NCBI GenBank assembly: GCA_025996865.1
Contig: BNTV01000012.1
Span: 6,601 to 70,600 of the forward strand
DNA from: Bacteroidia bacterium
Lineage (GTDB): Bacteria > Bacteroidota > Bacteroidia > Bacteroidales > Azobacteroidaceae
Direction of reading: 5' to 3'
Length of the DNA stretch: 64,000 bases
Shown: piece by piece, positions 60,358 to 64,000 of the stretch
Layout of the letters: every line of letters starts with the position of its first letter
Numbering within the stretch: position 1 is the first letter of the stretch
The notes under the pieces: model-generated
Told to the model about the DNA's origin: nothing
The model's database searches: none
What the model saw: the letters and a program-made list of their open reading frames with translations, nothing else
Translations under genes and position numbers: made by a program

Positions 60358-61452
60358 ATGAAAAGATATTTCTTAAGTATAACAGTTATTGCTTTCCTGC
60401 TTTTATCATGCAGCCATGCAAGGCAAGGTGATTTATTGGAAATCCCAATTGATATTGACCAAAACAATTCATTAGCATTATCAGAAATTGCAGAAGAGAT
60501 AACAGCCATTGAGATGGAGCTTACCGATGAAAGCGTGATAAATCCACAGGATATTCAAAGGATTATTATCTCTGAGAATGAAGTGTTTATTGCACCTGTG
60601 AAAAGCATCCTTGTTTTCAATAAGACAGGAAAATTCATTCGCTCCATTGGGTCTCATGGGCAAGGACCGGGGGAATATACTGGTATTGATAATATTGCTT
60701 TAGATAAAAAAAAACGTTTAATAGTTTCTTCTAACCGAAAAATCATATTTTATGATTTGAACGGAAAATTTTTGAAAGAAAAATCATTCCCGGATCTTCC
60801 CATTACTGACATAAACTATATCGGTGAAGAACTATTACTTCTTGTCGAGAGAGTTAATAGTGATTCTAAGGGTGCGTATTTACGCTCAATATTATATCAG
60901 TTGAATGACGAATTACAACTTGTTGATAGCTGCACAATTAAAGATTTGTATTTGGAGGATTCCAATTATTTTTACATGTGTAACTATGCGGATTATATAT
61001 TGAAAAGGAATAAATCTGTTTATATGTATTTCTATAATGGCTATGTTAGCATTGATAGAGACTATTTGGCGGAAAAGATCTTACGTGATACCTTGTACCG
61101 GTTTGAGAATAATCGTCTTATTCCGGAGTTGAAATTAAAATTCAAGAATGACGAAACCGGCAAATTTATTTATCCGCAAAATATATATCGAAGTTCACGA
61201 TATATTTTTACAGTATATTATAATGCCAATAATCCCGGAAAAGGGTATAAATTTTGTTACGATACAAAAACTGGAAAAGGGTATAACATGCAGGGTGGAT
61301 ACATAGATGATATCAATCAAATAGAGGATCCGGTACGTATTCGTCCATTCAATTTGGATACAGAAATGTTTTATTATTTACATACCAACATGAAGCCCGG
61401 CGATTTGGAAGAACCGAATCCTACGCTTTATATTGGCAGGCTGAAGAAATAA
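60358..61452 (+). CDS. Six-bladed beta-propeller lipoprotein 1
   Basis: A 364-aa predicted lipoprotein (lipobox LLSC, Cys19). NHL-like propeller repeats are visible, for example KSILVFNKTGKFIRSIGSHG, QGPGEYTGIDNIALD and IIFYDLNGKFLKEKSF. It resembles the BF3164/DUF5128 propeller family, which in Bacteroidales often sits beside small peptide genes. It probably has an envelope role in this peptide locus, but no biochemical function is known. Low GC, unlike the gene before it. Confidence 0.85.
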   Translation: MKRYFLSITVIAFLLLSCSHARQGDLLEIPIDIDQNNSLALSEIAEEITAIEMELTDESVINPQDIQRIIISENEVFIAPVKSILVFNKTGKFIRSIGSHGQGPGEYTGIDNIALDKKKRLIVSSNRKIIFYDLNGKFLKEKSFPDLPITDINYIGEELLLLVERVNSDSKGAYLRSILYQLNDELQLVDSCTIKDLYLEDSNYFYMCNYADYILKRNKSVYMYFYNGYVSIDRDYLAEKILRDTLYRFENNRLIPELKLKFKNDETGKFIYPQNIYRSSRYIFTVYYNANNPGKGYKFCYDTKTGKGYNMQGGYIDDINQIEDPVRIRPFNLDTEMFYYLHTNMKPGDLEEPNPTLYIGRLKK

Positions 61453-61463
61453 CTTGACATTCA

Positions 61464-61550
61464 ATGAACAACCCATCTTCGATAGCATTTCTCATTTGTT
61501 GGCATGGCGAATACCCATGGTATTTCCCTTATTTTCTGCTCAATTATTGA
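61464..61550 (+). pseudogene. DUF6625-like gene, 5' stub
   Basis: A 28-codon frame, MNNPSSIAFLICWHGEYPWY then FPYFLLNY and stop, is the N-terminus of a paralogue of the DUF6625-like gene at 63188. The DNA at 61514-61537 is identical over 24 bp to 63253-63276. The rest of this copy is gone. Confidence 0.7.
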
Positions 61551-61611
61551 AAATTTACAACAAATTGTGAGTTTTTATTCTAATTATCAATTTATTTAAT
61601 TATTTTTACGT

Positions 61612-61812
61612 ATGAAAAAAATTTCATTACGAGGACTCAAAGAAGTCCTAAGTGACAGAGAACTGAAAAATGTTCTTGGTGGTAGCGGTACTGGATGTAC
61701 TTCTTGTTCTAGTCAAAGCCAAGGCATATCGTGCACTTGTCCCAATTTTCCTGGGAGAACTGGTTATTGTTGGTCTTACCCATTTGCCGGAATGATTTGT
61801 CGTTTCGATTAA
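61612..61812 (+). CDS. GG-leader RiPP precursor peptide
   Basis: A 66-aa small peptide gene. The leader MKKISLRGLKEVLSDRELKN continues to VLGG (residues 21-24), the double-glycine cleavage site of the Bacteroidales GG natural-product precursor family (TIGR04149-type). The core of 42 residues has six Cys (CTSC, SCTC, GYC, MIC) and begins SGTG. The C39-peptidase transporter starting at 63921 is the natural leader-cleaving exporter. No modifying enzyme is visible yet; the cores may be disulfide-bonded or modified by genes beyond the window. Confidence 0.85.
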   Translation: MKKISLRGLKEVLSDRELKNVLGGSGTGCTSCSSQSQGISCTCPNFPGRTGYCWSYPFAGMICRFD

Positions 61813-61950
61813 CAAAAATAATTTGGTAACCAATATCTATTAAAATTTTAGTATAGGGCGTTTAGTTCACTCTTTCATGTGTATTTTGCAAGTTATCAAA
61901 AATTCAAATACATAAATGATAAAAGGTGTTTTAGTAAATGAAACAAAAGT

Positions 61951-63198
61951 ATGAAAACGATACATATTATAATTGCCAAAGATCGTGAAAACAAATCCGT
62001 TAGGACTTTTTTTTCGAAAAAATTTTTCCTCGTGAAACAGTTTTTCTTTATCATTGCCAGTCTTATTTTAGCTTCCTGCGGAGATAAAAGTAATAAACAG
62101 ACCGAAGTCATTATTGTTGATGTGACGGAAACCTATCCTGCAAAAGAAATGCACTTACAGGATATTGCTGATGTCAAATATGTCCCATTAGGTTCAAATG
62201 AAGAATTTCTTATTGGTGATTATTTTCGGATTGCTTCGGTGGACGATGAACGAATCGTCATATTCTCACGTAACCATATCTTTACTTTTGATCCGGCAGG
62301 CAATCCACTCACATTAATAAACAAGACGGGACAAAAGAAAGGGGAGGAATATAATAGCATTTATAAATCAATTATTGAACCGCATCAAAAAAAAATACTT
62401 ATCTTTGATCTCAGCCAACATAAATGTCTTGTTTTTGATCTACAGGGCAATTACGAAAGAGATTTCCCTATTTCGACTAATAATGAATACATTACGATTA
62501 ATGATCTTGAAAATTTTGATGAAAATAATTTGATTTTATATACAGAAAATCTTTTTGAAATCAATAAAACGCCCTTTTTGATACTTTCAAAAAATGATGG
62601 TAAAATAATGAAACAAATTGAAATTCCTTTTGAAAAAATAATCATACCGGCCATTGTTGATGCGGAAAGAGGTGTGGCCATGAGTGTTAATTATAAGAGT
62701 ATACAACTCTTAAAATCCGGATTTTTACTTACAGAACTTTCCTCTGATACTATCTACCACTTATCTTCGTCAGGCCAACTTTCTCCTTTTATAGCAAGAA
62801 CTCCAGCCATTCAGTCAATGAATAAACCTGTTTTCTTGTTGTTTGGAGCAGAAACTGTCCGTTATTTGTTTATGAGTACAGTAGTATTTAAATTCGATTT
62901 TGAGTCATTTACTGGTTTCCCAGAAACGCCACTGATATATGACAAGAAAGAAGAACAAACGTATCAATGTGTGTTGTATAATGATGATTATCCGAGTAAA
63001 AAGCAAGCCGGAATCGAAAACAGTACAAACTTCATAAATACGGCAAATGCCACAGCAGTTGTTTTGTTTCAGGCATACGAACTTATTGAGGCATACAAAC
63101 AAGGTAATTTAAACGGACAATTGAAAGAAATAGCTTCTAAACTTACAGAAGATGATAATCCTGTATTAATGGTGGCTAAATTTAAAAATGACCTTTAA
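61951..63198 (+). CDS. Six-bladed beta-propeller lipoprotein 2
   Basis: A 415-aa predicted lipoprotein paralogous to propeller 1: lipobox ILASC (Cys43), then the DIADVKYVPLGSNEEFLIGD region and propeller strands such as HIFTFDPAGNPLTLINKTGQ and KCLVFDLQGNYERDF. The signal peptide is unusually long from ATG 61951; GTG 62032 (KQFFFIIASLILASC) would give a normal-length one and is a good alternative start. It overlaps the next gene by 11 bp. Confidence 0.85.
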   Translation: MKTIHIIIAKDRENKSVRTFFSKKFFLVKQFFFIIASLILASCGDKSNKQTEVIIVDVTETYPAKEMHLQDIADVKYVPLGSNEEFLIGDYFRIASVDDERIVIFSRNHIFTFDPAGNPLTLINKTGQKKGEEYNSIYKSIIEPHQKKILIFDLSQHKCLVFDLQGNYERDFPISTNNEYITINDLENFDENNLILYTENLFEINKTPFLILSKNDGKIMKQIEIPFEKIIIPAIVDAERGVAMSVNYKSIQLLKSGFLLTELSSDTIYHLSSSGQLSPFIARTPAIQSMNKPVFLLFGAETVRYLFMSTVVFKFDFESFTGFPETPLIYDKKEEQTYQCVLYNDDYPSKKQAGIENSTNFINTANATAVVLFQAYELIEAYKQGNLNGQLKEIASKLTEDDNPVLMVAKFKNDL

Positions 63199-63817
63199 CT
63201 ATATGATTTTAACATCTAAAATGGCCCTTATCATTGTTTACATAGGAAACCTCCCATGGTATTTCCCTTATTTTCTCCATTCCTGCTATTACAATCCGAG
63301 TATTGATTTTTTCATCTTTACCGACAACAAAGAGGAATTATCGAATGTGCCGCCCAATGTACATTTGATTCCGTATTCTATTGAGCAATTTAAAACCGAT
63401 GCCTCTAATGCTTTAGATTTTAACGTAACAATCGAATCCGGCTACAAGCTTTGCGATTTCAAACCGGCTTACGGATTGATTTTTGAGAATTGGATTAAGG
63501 GATATGATTTCTGGGGCTATTGCGATATAGATATTATTTTCGGCAATATCCGTAATTTCATGACCGATGAGTTATTGAATGAATACGATGTAATCAGTGC
63601 CCGCCACGATTATCTGACCGGTTGTTTTGCCTTGTATCGAAACAATTCATTTATGAGAGAATTATTTAAACAAAGCAAAGATTATCGAAAAGTTTTTACA
63701 GAAGAACGCAACTTCTATTGCGTTGGGACGCCATTCAATGCTTTATCCTGTATCATTACGGAGGACTGTATGCCGACATGGATTATGAATGTTTCGAGCC
63801 GATGGACAGTTTGCTGA
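63188..63817 (+). pseudogene. DUF6625-like glycosyltransferase, truncated and fused
   Basis: A 209-codon frame. The N-terminal 175 residues resemble DUF6625, a GT-A-like family: YIGNLPWYFPYFLHSCYYNP and WGYCDIDIIFGNIRNFM with a D-x-D. After about residue 178 the match ends. In another frame, from about 63705 to 63864, the DNA encodes RWDAIQCFILYHYGGLYADM then DYECFEPMDSLL, a GT32 (Gly_transf_sug) segment. So two glycosyltransferase genes were joined with loss of frame. A probable start is ATG 63206 or 63221. Function is doubtful. Confidence 0.6.
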
Positions 63818-63864
63818 GCGACTCCACCTGTTGTCTGGGGATGGAACCGGACGACATGGTTTGA
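63705..63864 (+). pseudogene. GT32 glycosyltransferase fragment
   Basis: Read out of frame with the DUF6625-like N-terminus, this codes for the DAIQCFILYHYGGLYADMDY catalytic D-x-D region of GT32 sugar transferases, then CFEPMDSLLSDSTCCLGMEP and a TGA at 63862-63864. Only the central portion remains. Confidence 0.6.
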
Positions 63865-63920
63865 ACAGCTTGTAGATTAAATCCTGTAATAATACTTGAA
63901 AATAGGATAAGCAACCCTAT

Positions 63921-64000
63921 ATGAGAAAACATTTTCCCCATTATACCCAATTGGACGGTATGGACTGCGGTCCAACCTGCCTGCGCATGATCGCCAAGCA
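63921..64000 (+). CDS. C39-peptidase ABC exporter, N-terminus (partial)
   Basis: The window ends 26 codons into this gene: MRKHFPHYTQLDGMDCGPTC then LRMIAK. This is the C39 cysteine-peptidase start with Q10 (oxyanion) and catalytic Cys16 in the D-C-G-P-x-C-L motif. In peptidase-containing ABC transporters it cuts after a Gly-Gly leader and exports the core peptide. The precursor at 61612 has exactly such a leader, so the two genes are very likely partners. Confidence 0.85.
   Translation, partial: MRKHFPHYTQLDGMDCGPTCLRMIAK

Overview
The window looks like a chromosomal segment of a member of the Bacteroidales (Bacteroidota); I cannot name the genus. The evidence is the promoter style (TAnnTTTG -7 boxes upstream of about 25 genes), many short lipoproteins with LSAC/LASC-type lipoboxes, and lineage-typical families: a DUF3276 PUR-like protein, DUF3109, YXWGXW-repeat protein, six-bladed propeller lipoproteins, a radical SAM/lipoprotein pair and a GG-leader peptide precursor. 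No rRNA, tRNA or CRISPR array was seen.

Layout. 1-5.4 kb: end of a START-like gene, an Rpn/PD-(D/E)XK protein, a large AsmA-family envelope protein and a TlpA-like thioredoxin lipoprotein. 5.4-10.9 kb: surface-glycan genes (GT2, GT9, GT4, a WaaP/Kdo-kinase-like protein) around a DUF234 ATPase. 10.9-16.3 kb: an arginine/proline block on the minus strand (GNAT, argG, argC, argD, proC). 16.5-20.7 kb: M48 lipoprotease, then an overlapping hipB-hipA-membrane-MutS operon. 20.7-21.6 kb: decayed RHS/YD-repeat DNA. 21.6-33 kb: housekeeping genes (argE-like deacylase, capA, fatty acyl-CoA ligase, rplY-pth-S4-crcB, aguA-aguB, tadA, cyclophilin, yraN, mmcQ, birA). 33-35.5 kb: a radical SAM/lipoprotein pair and DUF3109. 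35.7-41.2 kb: ABC-F protein, toxin/HTH remnants, AAA_14/DUF4143 ATPase, dihydroorotase, dolichol-phosphate-mannose-synthase-like GT2. 41.3-48.1 kb: mfd, a broken IS1634-type transposase, a DNA alkylation repair protein and an oadA-like carboxyltransferase. 48.2-57.1 kb: YXWGXW protein, a sugar/DUF1080 catabolic set (two Gfo/Idh oxidoreductases, a TIM-barrel isomerase, ThuA-DUF1080), fhs and a YafQ-type toxin-antitoxin pair. 57.3-60.1 kb: a GC-rich GH78 rhamnosidase fused to pieces of other genes. 60.4-64 kb: the start of a peptide natural-product (RiPP) locus.

The RiPP locus is the best candidate for an under-described system. A 66-aa precursor with a conserved GG leader and a Cys-rich core lies between two lipoprotein beta-propellers and two copies (one only a 5' stub) of a DUF6625-type glycosyltransferase-like gene. 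It is followed by the start of a C39-peptidase exporter that runs off the window.

A second theme is repeats. A GC-rich palindromic element (CCCCCTAAAGGGGG core) sits in frame inside argC and mfd and supplies the C-terminal codons of both birA and the rSAM gene. Another repeat lies in frame inside pyrC, and low-complexity GGTAAA/GGTGAA repeats form the 3' ends of several genes. Fragments of zeta-toxin, GxxExxY, AbiEi, HigA, RHS and IS1634 genes in the gaps show repeated gain and decay of mobile or conflict genes.
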